This document shows, in pieces, positions 44,227 through 52,787 of a stretch of 59,961 nt of DNA. The first letter of the stretch is position 1; every line of letters begins with the position of its first letter. The DNA is from Flavobacterium sp. ASW18X (GTDB lineage: Bacteria; Bacteroidota; Bacteroidia; Flavobacteriales; Flavobacteriaceae). The position numbers and the translations under genes were made by a program. The stretch covers positions 1 to 59,961 of the forward strand of contig NZ_SWKK01000024.1 in NCBI RefSeq assembly GCF_005144745.1. The letters are read 5' to 3'. A model generated the notes under the pieces. It was not told where the DNA came from. It saw nothing but the letters and a program-made list of their open reading frames with translations, and ran no database searches.

Positions 44227-44640
44227 TTGCATATCCTTTTACGGATACACCCTCACTAATCATTCTCACTTATTACGGATTGACCCTCACTAATTAATTA
44301 AATATATATGTATGCTGTTTTTCTAAATTGAACATATATGTATGCTAGAATGTTAAATTCTCACTTATTACGGACACAACCTCACTAATGATATCTATTG
44401 CTTTTTTTGCCCTTTTATGGTTATGTATTGACTCCCTATTTATATGTTATACATTGTTTACGTTATATAAAATATTTACATTGTAAAAAAGGTGTTTTAG
44501 GTTTGTAATGATTGCCTAGTCCATGCTCTTTATTTCTATGGGTTTACTCCAAATATTTTAAGTAACAGTAAGCTTTATTTTTTTACCCTTTGCTTTAGCA
44601 GTATAGCTTTTTCTTTAATTCTCTGTCGGATAGCTATCTT
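44227..44640. repeat. Repeat-rich gap: degenerate 36-bp units and ATATATGTATGCT pair
   Basis: No gene. Holds units related to the 36-bp repeat at 44241-44260 and 44262-44294, the perfect 36-bp copy at 44356-44391, and two exact ATATATGTATGCT copies at 44304-44316 and 44334-44346. The repeat density suggests a protein-binding or recombination site. Confidence 0.7.
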
Positions 44641-44734
44641 ATGGTTAATGCTTTTTATTTTTTGGTCTTGGGCATCCGAGACGGCGGACTTAGCTCCAAT
44701 ATCCCGATGGCAAACTAACCTTATCTATTCGAAC

Positions 44735-44907
44735 CAGGGGGCTACCGCCTCCTTTTCGAAATGCGCTAAGCTTGCCAACGGGAGGATTTCCGCTTGCCCC
44801 CTGATGCAAAAAAAACCAATTCATAGGCATACGGATAGGGATTTGTCAGTTTCCATGGATGCCGATTAAAAATTCATTCCGTCCTAGGGTTGAGAACGAA
44901 TTTTTAA
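44735..44907 (+). promoter_or_regulatory. Two palindromes before the 44924 gene (E3)
   Basis: First, CAGGGGGC (44735-44742) with GCCCCCTG (44796-44803), inner CCTCC/GGAGG, apex ATGCGCTAAGCTTGCC. Second, TTAAAAATTC (44866-44875) with GAATTTTTAA (44898-44907). A CCTTAAAA word follows at 44908; ATG is 16 bp after the arm. Confidence 0.7.
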
Positions 44908-44923
44908 CCTTAAAAGCATCCTT

Positions 44924-45325
44924 ATGGAAACTACATTGACAGAATCCCAAATCCGCGAACAACTTAGAATGAACACCGGAACAACACAGTACTTTCACCA
45001 TCCATTTTTCAAGAACATCAACTACACCGATGGCATTAGAGACCTTTACCAAAAATGTGAGAGCCTGTGGCTGGTAATCGATATTCTAGCTGTCTTAACC
45101 ACTAAATTCATTAACAAAGAATTCATTACCATTTACCTACACAAGAAAAAAGAAGAAGACAGCTGCTATATCACTTTTCACGGCTATGATGGTAATGAAA
45201 TCTATCAACAACAATACGCCATTACAGATTTTCCGCTGAATGACTATACCGAAAACGAGAGACACTATCCAGCATTGAAACTCTACTATGCATCACGGGT
45301 ATTGTACCTGCCAAGTGAGCATTAA
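44924..45325 (+). CDS. DUF6876-like hypothetical protein
   Basis: 133 aa. It has the pattern of DUF6876-type plasmid proteins: LRMNTGTTQYFHHPFF, NYTDGIRDLYQKCESLWLVIDIL. Soluble; role unknown. The family name is from recall of the pattern and only moderately sure. Confidence 0.7.
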   Translation: METTLTESQIREQLRMNTGTTQYFHHPFFKNINYTDGIRDLYQKCESLWLVIDILAVLTTKFINKEFITIYLHKKKEEDSCYITFHGYDGNEIYQQQYAITDFPLNDYTENERHYPALKLYYASRVLYLPSEH

Positions 45326-45333
45326 AACTTTTT

Positions 45334-45360
45334 ACGCTTTTCGGTTGGGAAGTCAAGAAC
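45334..45360 (+). repeat. 27-bp repeat with a hairpin, copy 1
   Basis: Begins ACGCTTTTCGGTTGGGAAGT and matches 57532-57558 with two compensating differences. Stem CGGTT/AACCG here; CAGTT/AACTG in the other copy. Confidence 0.7.
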
Positions 45361-45537
45361 CGAAACAACTAAGCAAGATACGAGTCAAATACAGTAAAAC
45401 GAAGCCACCCTTCCAAGGGAGGTAAACGGGCAGTCGGGCAGTCGCATTTTGTAGTTTTTAACCATAGGCATTATCGTTTTTATGCAAAGATGGTAGTCCC
45501 CTTTTATCGAATCAAGGTTGGACCATTTCGCAAAGGA

Positions 45538-45634
45538 GGCAAGCCGATGGATACGCCCAATAAAATCACAGTTTCCACCCCGTTGGTGTGGACCCTCTGA
45601 GATTTTATCTGCTTAATCCATCCCACAACTTGCC
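45538..45634 (+). promoter_or_regulatory. Long imperfect palindrome before the 45670 gene (E4)
   Basis: Nested pairs: GGCAAG (45538-45543)/CTTGCC (45629-45634), GATGGAT (45546-45552)/ATCCATC (45616-45622), ATAAAATC (45560-45567)/GATTTTAT (45601-45608), CCACC/GGTGTGG at the apex. All nest correctly. The gap from 45361 holds no gene and a further partial stem (TGGTAGTCC with GGACCA). Confidence 0.75.
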
Positions 45635-45669
45635 GTCCCCGCTTCATGTTCAACCTTAATTTATACGAT

Positions 45670-45975
45670 ATGGAGAATACTCATTCAACTTCCACTTTTA
45701 CAACACAGCGCTACATGAACGTACTGTTGAGTTGCGACCAATGGAAATCCCACAACGGTGCTACACCATTATTAACCTTTGAGTCCGATAACGAAATACA
45801 AGTTTTTGACCACATCAAAGCCAACCTGAAACTATTCTTCGATGGCTCTAAAAAGACCAGGGAACATAAGTTCCACAACTTTTTTATGGATACCATCGAA
45901 AAGAATACCCTAGCGGAAGCTATCAACGGCAATCCCGATATCCTAGCAATGGTCCAACAAATCCCTAATCTATAA
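45670..45975 (+). CDS. Small hypothetical protein preceding the methyltransferase
   Basis: 101 aa from ATG 45670; ATG 45646 is possible. Ends 3 bp before the methyltransferase, so the two are coupled. Contains VLLSCDQWKSHNGATPLL and NFFMDTIEKNTLAEAI. Family not recognised; perhaps a partner of the downstream enzyme. Confidence 0.6.
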   Translation: MENTHSTSTFTTQRYMNVLLSCDQWKSHNGATPLLTFESDNEIQVFDHIKANLKLFFDGSKKTREHKFHNFFMDTIEKNTLAEAINGNPDILAMVQQIPNL

Positions 45976-45978
45976 GCT

Positions 45979-47694
45979 ATGTTTGGAGAACAATTCTACC
46001 CAACACCAGAGCACGTTATCAAAATCATGCTCGAACCCTATTCCGGAAAACACTGGAAAGGCGGAATCAACGGACGTTATGCCGATTGCCCCTGTGGCGA
46101 CCTACACGATAAGACCATTCTGGAGCCATCTGCAGGGAAAGGCGATATCATCAACTACATCAAAAAGAATCTGTACGACCATGCTAGACAACAGAATGAA
46201 GATATCTATGCCATAGAACTCGACCCCAGTCTAGCCAGCATCCTAAAGGACAACGATATCAGCGTTATAGGTAGCGACTTTTTGACCTACCAAAACGATA
46301 TCTATTTCGATGTGATTGTAATGAATCCACCTTTTAAAAATGGTGATGCGCATCTACTTAAAGCCATCGAAATTGCACACGACACCGATATCGTATGCTT
46401 ACTAAACGCCGAGACGCTGTTGAATCCACATACCGATAGGCGTAAGCTACTACTGCAGAAAATTGAGCAATATGGCAGCTATGAAATCCTTGGTCCCGTG
46501 TTCAGTACCGCCGAACGCAGGACCGATGTCAACGTTGCCCTAGTACGCCTACATGTCAAGGATGAATCCAAAAGCTTTGATTTTGACTTTACAGGATATG
46601 AACCCCATACGATAGCATTCGATGAGAGCTTCATCAAGGATGAAATCGCACGAAAAGACCTAATCGGGAACATGATGCTGCAGTTAGAACGCTCCAAAGC
46701 TGCATATAAGGAATACATCGAGGCGGAAGCCAAGTGGCACCATGTTTCCAAACCCTTATTATCTCAATACCAAAAGCCTGATGATGTGGACAAAAAATCC
46801 CTGTCACCCATCAAACGCTACAACAATTTCAATAACCGCATCAAGGCGAACCTTTGGAGAAATGTTATTACCGAACTGCAGCTGGAACGCTATATGACCT
46901 CTAGTATCCGACAGAATTTCCAAAAGTTCGTACAACAGCAGAGCCACATGGCCTTTGACCGAGAGAACGTCAAGGCACTGTTCGATATGCTAATGCTTAA
47001 CAGTAATACCATATTGGAACAATGCATCACCGAGGTATTCGACATGCTAACAGCCAATTACTACAGCGAGAACCGTATGTACGTGGAAGGCTGGAAAACC
47101 AACGACCGCTATAAGGTCAACCGAAAGGTCATAGCCCCCTGTTACGTGACCTATGGCGAATATACCAGTGCCCAATACCTCAAGGAAACCGGTTCCCGTT
47201 TTAGCATGTCCTACAGTGGTCGTGACCAATACACCGATATCGATAAGATGCTGTGCTACATCAGCGGTAAACCATACGAACAAATCATCACCATCCAGCG
47301 CGCACTGGAAAACAAGTTCGATATCCTTGGATATGTACGTACCGGGGAAAAATTCGACAACACCTGCAAGAGCACCTTTTTCGATATCAAGTTTCATAAG
47401 AAAGGCACCGTACACCTGACTTTTCGCGACAAACGCCTATGGCAGGAATTCAATATGCGCGCCTGTAACGATAAGAACTGGTTACCCGATAACGAACGCA
47501 CCCAATGGGAAGCCAAACAAAAGGCAGCTCGAGAAAACGATACCAATACCAAATCCCATACTACCACAGCACAACTTGTTGAAAACACTAGAGTTGCAAA
47601 ACCCAAAAAGAAAGCCGTAAAGGCCAAGCAAACCAAGAAGCAACCCTCTGAATTTCAAAACCAACTATTGGAACTCTTCCTTCCGGATTGCTGA
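45979..47694 (+). CDS. Orphan N6-adenine DNA methyltransferase with DUF4942-type C-terminus
   Basis: 571 aa. The N-terminal domain has motif I ILEPSAGKGDI (about residue 51) and the catalytic NPPF at 116-119 (IVMNPPFKNG). The remaining 400 residues carry the pattern of DUF4942 (FNNRIKANLWRNVITELQLERYMTS; KFDILGYVRTGEKFDN) and a basic tail. No nuclease gene is adjacent, so it probably acts as a stand-alone methyltransferase, plausibly protecting incoming plasmid DNA from host restriction. Confidence 0.88.
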   Translation: MFGEQFYPTPEHVIKIMLEPYSGKHWKGGINGRYADCPCGDLHDKTILEPSAGKGDIINYIKKNLYDHARQQNEDIYAIELDPSLASILKDNDISVIGSDFLTYQNDIYFDVIVMNPPFKNGDAHLLKAIEIAHDTDIVCLLNAETLLNPHTDRRKLLLQKIEQYGSYEILGPVFSTAERRTDVNVALVRLHVKDESKSFDFDFTGYEPHTIAFDESFIKDEIARKDLIGNMMLQLERSKAAYKEYIEAEAKWHHVSKPLLSQYQKPDDVDKKSLSPIKRYNNFNNRIKANLWRNVITELQLERYMTSSIRQNFQKFVQQQSHMAFDRENVKALFDMLMLNSNTILEQCITEVFDMLTANYYSENRMYVEGWKTNDRYKVNRKVIAPCYVTYGEYTSAQYLKETGSRFSMSYSGRDQYTDIDKMLCYISGKPYEQIITIQRALENKFDILGYVRTGEKFDNTCKSTFFDIKFHKKGTVHLTFRDKRLWQEFNMRACNDKNWLPDNERTQWEAKQKAARENDTNTKSHTTTAQLVENTRVAKPKKKAVKAKQTKKQPSEFQNQLLELFLPDC

Positions 47695-47712
47695 TGCCCT
47701 TTCAAGGGAATA

Positions 47713-47810
47713 CCCCCACGGCGAAAATTGGGGCGGTACCGTGAAATGCCAAATGCAAGATTTGGCGTATTCACCCCAATAATCCCGCCCCTTAGATACC
47801 GCCTGTGGGG
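47713..47810 (+). promoter_or_regulatory. Long imperfect palindrome before the ArdC-like gene (E5)
   Basis: Four nested stems: CCCCCACGGCG (47713-47723)/CGCCTGTGGGG (47800-47810), GGGGCGG (47730-47736)/CCGCCCC (47785-47791), GTGAA/TTCAC, and TGCCAAAT (47747-47754)/ATTTGGCG (47760-47767) with loop GCAAG. A CCTTAAAA word at 47821 precedes ATG 47839. Confidence 0.8.
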
Positions 47811-47838
47811 CCAATCCCACCCTTAAAACAATAACATC

Positions 47839-48255
47839 ATGGAAACAATCTCAGCGAACAAGATTACCAAATCCGATTTTTATCAAAAAATCTTTTCTGC
47901 TTCCGGCATGGAAGAAAAACGTGACATTCTAAAGGAACTTAGCGCCACAGCCAAAGCATTGATGGAGTTTAGCCCACATGTGCATGAAGTACGGGTAAAC
48001 GACGTGATTCTTGAACACATGTACAAAGGTGATGAGCATACCGAGTTCCATACCTTCAAAGGATGGAAGGAACTAGGCTTTAAGGTAAAGAAAGGTTCCA
48101 AAGCCTTCTTTATCTGGTCACAGCCAAGGAAAGTGACTAAAAAACAAGAAGATGCCAAAGAAGACGAGTCGCAAGAAAAGCAATACAAAATGTACGGTAT
48201 CGCACATCTGTTCTCCAATGCCCAGGTGGAACCCATCGATGAAAGCACCGAATAA
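47839..48255 (+). CDS. ArdC-like ssDNA-binding domain protein
   Basis: 138 aa. FHTFKGWKELGFKVKKGSKA is the hallmark of the N-terminal ssDNA-binding domain of ArdC-type antirestriction proteins. The C-terminal metalloprotease part of ArdC is absent. Proteins with ArdC domains coat or protect incoming single strands. The acidic tail (QEDAKEDESQ) is typical. Confidence 0.8.
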   Translation: METISANKITKSDFYQKIFSASGMEEKRDILKELSATAKALMEFSPHVHEVRVNDVILEHMYKGDEHTEFHTFKGWKELGFKVKKGSKAFFIWSQPRKVTKKQEDAKEDESQEKQYKMYGIAHLFSNAQVEPIDESTE

Positions 48256-48278
48256 AGCATACGACACGAATTATCACA

Positions 48279-48307
48279 GGGGTTCCCTCTCGGGAATCCC
48301 TTTTTTT
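48279..48307 (+). terminator. Terminator after the ArdC-like gene
   Basis: GGGGTTCCC (48279-48287) with GGGAATCCC (48292-48300), loop TCTC, then seven T. Confidence 0.85.
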
Positions 48308-48741
48308 ATACAATACTTAGGGTCACGGGAGTACTTATTTCAATAGGTAAAGCCCCTTAAAGGCACCTTGGAATTACCAAATCGTGTTGGTGGGGTATAC
48401 CGACCCCACTTTTTTGATAGCGTAAAAACGGGAATATTTAACATCAACCTTTAGTTCGAATAGGTGTTCAAACTTGGTGATAGGCCATCGCCTTTTTGGT
48501 CTACTTTCCATGTGAACTACTCGGTTGCTGTGCCCTGTGGTGTATTCAAATCATTCCATACTTATTTAAACACAAATTTTAAATGCTGTCAAAAGCATCT
48601 TTATCAGGAAGACAAAAAAAATTTAGATGCCCTTGGCCCATAATTTTTTTTGCGTGGTCGTAAACTTCTCTTCCTGGATCCTTTTGCCTTTCTGCATTCC
48701 AATTACAGCGTGTAAATAAGTTTAATTTAAATACAAACATC
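48308..48741 (+). promoter_or_regulatory. Gap with a second terminator and a long palindrome (E6)
   Basis: No gene. GTGGGGT/ACCCCAC (48390-48409) followed by six T is a second terminator only 83 bp after the first, so a short untranslated transcript may lie between. Further on, ATCAGGAAG (48603-48611) pairs with CTTCCTGGAT (48670-48679), with an inner CAAAAAAAATTTA/TAATTTTTTTTG stem; this is the upstream element of the 48742 gene. Confidence 0.6.
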
Positions 48742-48945
48742 ATGGCTTTTACAGCAACAAAAAGAGTAGTTCAAACCGTAGGAAAGTACACAAACTCAAA
48801 AGGCGAGGAAAAAACACAATACCAAGACCTTGGAACGGTATTCGAAAACGAGAAAGGTTACGAGAGCATTAAACTTACCGCTCTACCCTTACCCAACGAA
48901 AAAGGTGAAGTCTGGATAAACCTTTACCCAATCGACAAAAAATAA
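48742..48945 (+). CDS. Small hypothetical protein
   Basis: 67 aa: MAFTATKRVVQTVGKYTNSK then a QDLGTVFENEKGYESIKL segment, a compact beta-rich pattern. Family not recognised. A terminator follows. Confidence 0.65.
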   Translation: MAFTATKRVVQTVGKYTNSKGEEKTQYQDLGTVFENEKGYESIKLTALPLPNEKGEVWINLYPIDKK

Positions 48946-48955
48946 TAATCCCGGT

Positions 48956-48977
48956 AAGGCCCCTTTAAGGGGCTTTA
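48956..48977 (+). terminator. Terminator after the 48742 gene
   Basis: GCCCC TTTA GGGGC hairpin followed by a mixed TTTACC tract; moderate strength. Confidence 0.55.
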
Positions 48978-48996
48978 CCTTTTTAAATCTCAAAAC

Positions 48997-49221
48997 ATGG
49001 AAACAAGATACTACATATTGACCCCTGAAGGATTTCCGATAGATGAAGAAATCGACCACGAGACCCCTAACCAAGCATGGAACGAGTTCGAGGATTGGAA
49101 AAAAAAATTCGAGCGTCAAGGATATTATTCCACCGTTTCGAGGGGTGAGCGCATCAAAATTCCATTGAATAAATTAAAAGATTGCTGCGAATTGCGCACA
49201 CGTACCCGGTTCCCCGATTAA
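48997..49221 (+). CDS. Small acidic hypothetical protein
   Basis: 74 aa: METRYYILTPEGFPIDEEID, then a helix TPNQAWNEFEDWKKKFERQG. Looks like a small alpha/beta domain. Preceded by the terminator of the upstream gene and followed by its own. Confidence 0.65.
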   Translation: METRYYILTPEGFPIDEEIDHETPNQAWNEFEDWKKKFERQGYYSTVSRGERIKIPLNKLKDCCELRTRTRFPD

Positions 49222-49231
49222 AAACCCACCC

Positions 49232-49266
49232 AATCCCGAACGATAAGCCGTTCGGGATTTTTTTTA
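49232..49266 (+). terminator. Terminator after the 48997 gene
   Basis: AATCCCGAACG pairs with CGTTCGGGATT-like sequence (loop ATAAGC), followed by a long T-run. Confidence 0.85.
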
Positions 49267-49281
49267 CTTTTTTTTAGCATC

Positions 49282-49407
49282 AATACTTGGCAAAGGTCAA
49301 CTCGGTAAATGTTTGTCGGAAAAGGGACGGCATAAAACCGCAAGCTATTTATTCCGTTTCCTTTACACTCCAAAATTTTCACTTCCGTTGGTAAGTCCGC
49401 CAGTATT
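49282..49407 (+). promoter_or_regulatory. Long imperfect palindrome before parB (E7)
   Basis: AATACTTGGC (49282-49291) with GCCAGTATT (49399-49407); inner AAAGGGACGG with CCGTTTCCTTT; apex AAACCGCAAGCTATTTATT. The word ATTCCGTTTCCTTT is shared with the element before 51372. CTTAAAA follows at 49411; ATG 49429. Confidence 0.75.
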
Positions 49408-49428
49408 AATCTTAAAATCCAAAGAATC

Positions 49429-51105
49429 ATGGAAGTACAACAAATCCCATTATCCGAAATTCAGTTAGACCCAACCCAACCAAGAAAGAGCTTTTGCGAA
49501 AAACGCCTGCAGCTGCTCAGTGAAAACATTGCTGAAATGGGTGTGCTGCAGCCCATAACCGTTATGCCCAGCGAGAATGGGCACGTTATCGTGATGGGCG
49601 AAAGACGTTTTAGAGCATCCAAAATGGCCAAGCTGCAGACGATTCCTTGTATCGTTCGCGAGTTCGACAAGGATACCAAAAGCGAGGTGCAAATCGTAGA
49701 GAATTTACAACGTGAAGATGTTGAACCCTTGGAAGAGGCTGAAGCGATATTGTTTTTAGCTGGCAAATACTCCCCCGTAGAAATCGGCAAACGTATCGGT
49801 AGAACATCGAAGTTCGTACACAGCCGATTGAAACTGGCCCAATTGTCAGAACACTTCAAACCCTTCGTGAAAACCGGTGATATGCCACTTATCACGGCCG
49901 TACAACTGGCAACGATGCCTTTGGACGAACAGGAACAACTCCACGAACTCTTGGAGGGACGCTTCGACAAGTGGCGTGTGGAATCCTTTTTGAAGGACCA
50001 GTCACAAGACTTGGCAAACGCCCCATTCGACCCCTCTGATAAAGAACTCTATCCCAGCGCTGGAGCTTGTACTACTTGTCCCTTCAACAGTGCCAATACC
50101 GGGAACCTATTCGGGGATGACAAACATATCTGTACCAAGAATCCCTGTTTTAGGGCGAAATCGGAACTGTTCTTAAAACGCATCCTTGAGGATTGCAAGA
50201 AGGAAAACATCTTAGTAGTGGCTGAACACTCCGATTACGCAAAGGATTGGGAGGATAACGTACATTTTCGCTCCTTACTGCAGTCCCAAGGCCTAAAGGA
50301 ATACTACCACATGGACTCGGTACGGATAATCCGTAAACCAGAGCAACCCACCATGGAAAAACTTTTGGAGGAATATCCTAACCATGATTGGGAAGAGGGC
50401 GAGGCGGAAAACGACCTAAAGGAGCTACTGGAACAATATAGTGAAGACCTTGCAAGATACGAGGCCGCCATCGAGAAAGGCTGCAGGACCGCCATCCTGA
50501 TGGATACCAAGACCTTTAAATACAAATCCGTGCTGGTCGCCCTGCGTGAAAAGAAAACCGGTACGACCGACGTTTCCGAGGATATTTCCAAGAAGAAAAT
50601 GGACGAGTGCACAGACGCTGAGAAAATCCTAAAAATAGAGCAGCGTGCCGAGCGTAAAGAACAAATTGAGCGGAACAAGGAGTTCGTCGAACTTTACGAT
50701 GCCGTAAAGGATGGGGACTACGCCACTCAGACCAAGGCCCTTTCCAAAGAGGAAATGACCGCCTTTTGCATCACCCTATACGAGAACGTTATATCATGGC
50801 ACAAGAAAAAACTTATTAAGAACTTTTATCCGAAGATGAAAAATACAAGCCCAGAGCAACTCACCGCCAAGTTCCAAGAACGCTTCGATAAGAAGAAGTT
50901 CCACCAAATGGCAAGGATACTTATACAGTCCAACCTACATTTTGGTGAGAACAACCACGACAATAACATGACCAACCATAGTTTCTACAAGGCCGTGATG
51001 CCCTTCCATAAAGAGGCGTTCCAAACCATAGAAAGCGAATACGCCGATAGGAAAAAACTTCGCCTGGAACGTACTAAGGAACGAATCGACCAGCTGAAAG
51101 ATTGA
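49429..51105 (+). CDS. ParB/Srx-superfamily protein, large plasmid form
   Basis: 558 aa. ParB N-domain with IPLSEIQLDPTQPRKSF, the CTP-binding GERRFRAS (57-64) and IVENLQREDVEPLEEAEA, then an HTH (GKRIGRTSKFVHSRLKL). A Cys cluster (CTTCPF..., CTKNPCF) in the middle may bind zinc; the C-terminal 300 residues are helical. It is far from both parA genes and too large for a centromere ParB, so it may be a leading-region ParB-like factor. Confidence 0.87.
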   Translation: MEVQQIPLSEIQLDPTQPRKSFCEKRLQLLSENIAEMGVLQPITVMPSENGHVIVMGERRFRASKMAKLQTIPCIVREFDKDTKSEVQIVENLQREDVEPLEEAEAILFLAGKYSPVEIGKRIGRTSKFVHSRLKLAQLSEHFKPFVKTGDMPLITAVQLATMPLDEQEQLHELLEGRFDKWRVESFLKDQSQDLANAPFDPSDKELYPSAGACTTCPFNSANTGNLFGDDKHICTKNPCFRAKSELFLKRILEDCKKENILVVAEHSDYAKDWEDNVHFRSLLQSQGLKEYYHMDSVRIIRKPEQPTMEKLLEEYPNHDWEEGEAENDLKELLEQYSEDLARYEAAIEKGCRTAILMDTKTFKYKSVLVALREKKTGTTDVSEDISKKKMDECTDAEKILKIEQRAERKEQIERNKEFVELYDAVKDGDYATQTKALSKEEMTAFCITLYENVISWHKKKLIKNFYPKMKNTSPEQLTAKFQERFDKKKFHQMARILIQSNLHFGENNHDNNMTNHSFYKAVMPFHKEAFQTIESEYADRKKLRLERTKERIDQLKD

Positions 51106-51126
51106 TTCACTTTTGGTTTTAAGATG

Positions 51127-51159
51127 GTCCGTAGGCTCAAAAGGCTTACGGACTTTTTT
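51127..51159 (+). terminator. Terminator after parB-like gene
   Basis: GTCCGTA...TACGGAC stem with additional GGC/GCT pairing, followed by TTTTTTT. Confidence 0.8.
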
Positions 51160-51182
51160 TATATGCTTAAGTTGACGGTACT

Positions 51183-51332
51183 AGATTCGCCACCGGCGAA
51201 TCTTTAAGAGATTAATCCATTATTTGTGCAAGTTAAGTTCGCAAAATATTCCCATCAAAAGACTACGGATGAACCAGGCTCACGCTCTTATTAATTCCGT
51301 TTCCTTTTGAGCTGAAAATTTTACTTCACTTG
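51183..51332 (+). promoter_or_regulatory. Hairpin and long imperfect palindrome before the 51372 gene (E8)
   Basis: AGATTCGCC/GGCGAATCT (51183-51203) is a perfect 9-bp hairpin. Next, CAAGTTAAGT (51229-51238) pairs with ACTTCACTTG (51323-51332), enclosing TCAAAAG/CTTTTGA and ACGGA/TCCGT; apex GGCTCACGCTCTTATTAAT. Confidence 0.7.
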
Positions 51333-51371
51333 ATACCATGCCAAATAATTTTTAATCCAAATAACAATTTT

Positions 51372-51662
51372 ATGGAATCAAAACGAATGGCTCAAGTTAT
51401 TAGCAAATTGCAAGAAAAAGAAAATTTTCCTACCTTAGAAGTAGCCGAATTAATAGACTTAAAGGTGGATTCTGATATGGAAAAAGTACTTAATGCAATT
51501 GAAATTATGCAGACTAAAATGGATTCAAAATTTGCCGAGTTAGCGGTAAAGATTGATGAAAATAAAAAAACAACAGACCAAAAATATAACGTACTGTTGT
51601 ATATGATATCTTTCCTACTAGCCGCTATTACAATAGTAAATATCTATACTCAATTAAAATAG
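51372..51662 (+). CDS. Small coiled-coil, tail-anchored membrane protein
   Basis: 96 aa from ATG 51372. A long helix (ISKLQEKENFPTLEVAELID to KIDENKKTT) is followed by one C-terminal transmembrane helix (LLYMISFLLAAITIVNIY). A coiled-coil tail-anchored protein of unknown role. Terminator TAGCCC TT GGGCTA plus T-run at its stop. Confidence 0.7.
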   Translation: MESKRMAQVISKLQEKENFPTLEVAELIDLKVDSDMEKVLNAIEIMQTKMDSKFAELAVKIDENKKTTDQKYNVLLYMISFLLAAITIVNIYTQLK

Positions 51663-51680
51663 CCCTTGGGCTATTTTTTT
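51660..51680 (+). terminator. Terminator at the 51372 gene stop
   Basis: TAGCCC/GGGCTA with a TT loop overlaps the stop codon and is followed by eight T. Confidence 0.8.
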
Positions 51681-51693
51681 TGATTACCCTTTT

Positions 51694-51756
51694 AATCTTT
51701 AATCAGTCAATATTTTGTCATGGTTTTTGAATAACCAAAAACACACGCCAAAGATT
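51694..51756 (+). repeat. 42-bp repeat inside a palindrome before the 51769 gene
   Basis: A perfect 42-bp word (51713-51754) is repeated at 57595-57636. It contains the hairpin GTTTTTG AATAAC CAAAAAC. Here the arms AATCTTT (51694-51700) and AAAGATT (51750-51756) extend the structure, ending 12 bp before ATG 51769. Confidence 0.75.
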
Positions 51757-51768
51757 AACTATATCAAT

Positions 51769-52005
51769 ATGGGTATTTACGAATTTCAACTCCTAAATAA
51801 ACATGACCAGTGCCAAACACTCTTTAGTCAAGGTACTTTCGTTGATGTGCGCATAGAAAACCATTACCGATATGCTATCTATTCTTTACATCAATTTTGG
51901 GTACAAGTCTCCTACAACCAAAACACCAATACCATTGAGCATATCACAGCTTTTATAGCAGGACCGCTATTGGATGCTTTTGCAACAGACCTTACCAATT
52001 TATAA
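51769..52005 (+). CDS. Small hypothetical protein
   Basis: 78 aa from ATG 51769: MGIYEFQLLNKHDQCQTLFS, beta-rich (RYAIYSLHQFWVQVSY), no signal. Earlier frame extension lies in the repeat. Family unknown. Confidence 0.65.
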   Translation: MGIYEFQLLNKHDQCQTLFSQGTFVDVRIENHYRYAIYSLHQFWVQVSYNQNTNTIEHITAFIAGPLLDAFATDLTNL

Positions 52006-52084
52006 GATGTACGTTTATCCGTCTTTTTTTATATCTTGCCAACTGATTCATAAGACCCTATCAACTTTTTTTCTTGGCAAATGT

Positions 52085-52123
52085 ACTACGACACTGCAAA
52101 GCGTATTGCAGTTTTTCGTAGCT
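52085..52123 (+). promoter_or_regulatory. Hairpin before the dprA-like gene
   Basis: CTACGA with TCGTAG, and inner CTGCAA with TTGCAG, pair around AGCGTA. A further TGCCAA/TTGGCA pair lies upstream at about 52037-52078. ATG 52149 follows 25 bp later. Confidence 0.6.
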
Positions 52124-52148
52124 TGTATTCGCCCGAAAAAAACTACAC

Positions 52149-52787
52149 ATGATACAGCAGATGAACATACCACAAGGACATATTCAGCCCAAAAGAGAAG
52201 TTCCAAGCTACCTCTCAAAAGGTCTCGACTTTAAGGGGAATAAAGAACTCCTGCAGCACCCTAAAAAAATTGCTATTATTGGCTCAAGAAAACCTACTGC
52301 TAAGGGTGAAAAGGCAGCCAAAGAAATTGCCCTTACCATGATTCAAAATAACTGTGTTATCGTTAGTGGTCTCGCTGAAGGAATTGATACCATAGCCCAT
52401 ACGATTACTCTGGATAATCAAGGCAATACCATAGCGGTTATAGGTACACCAATAGATAAGGTTTACCCAAAACAAAATGCAGCACTATCTCAAACTATAG
52501 CCGATAAAGGACTTATCCTTTCACAGTTTCCTTTAGGGACACCCGTTAGACCATCCAACTTCCCCCAACGCAATAAAACTATGGCTTATCTTTGCCTTGC
52601 TACCTTTATTTGCGATGCTACTGCGAAAAGCGGCACAAGGCACCAAGCCTTAGAAGCTCTAAAACATCATAAATCCGTTTACATCATGGAACATATTATC
52701 GATGCGGAAGTACCTTGGGCTTTGAAACTATTAGAGAAGGGTGCAAAAAAACTAACCTTTGATATGATATCTAAATTGAAACCATGA
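52149..52787 (+). CDS. DprA-like DNA-processing protein
   Basis: 212 aa, the Rossmann core of DprA: AIIGSRKPTAKGEKAA, VSGLAEGIDTIAH, IAVIGTPIDKVYP, and FPQRNKTMAYL. The N-terminal SAM and C-terminal winged-helix domains of full DprA are absent. DprA binds ssDNA and loads RecA during transformation; plasmid versions may act on incoming single strands. The 3' end overlaps the next gene by 4 bp (ATGA). Confidence 0.9.
   Translation: MIQQMNIPQGHIQPKREVPSYLSKGLDFKGNKELLQHPKKIAIIGSRKPTAKGEKAAKEIALTMIQNNCVIVSGLAEGIDTIAHTITLDNQGNTIAVIGTPIDKVYPKQNAALSQTIADKGLILSQFPLGTPVRPSNFPQRNKTMAYLCLATFICDATAKSGTRHQALEALKHHKSVYIMEHIIDAEVPWALKLLEKGAKKLTFDMISKLKP

Noticed and set aside
44648-44869. A 73-aa reading frame
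   Set aside because: It crosses the palindrome CAGGGGGC/GCCCCCTG and has no coherent protein features; better explained as structured non-coding DNA.
46479-47664. Antisense frames inside the DUF4942 methyltransferase
   Set aside because: Shadows of a GC-richer coding region; no ribosome-binding site or domain.
47713-47810. Palindromes as plain terminators
   Set aside because: Most lack a T-run after the right arm and end a few bases before a start codon; proper terminators with T-runs exist separately between genes.
51974-52234. An 86-aa reading frame overlapping the dprA-like gene
   Set aside because: Lies over the 51769 gene end, a hairpin and the start of the dprA-like gene, with no domain.
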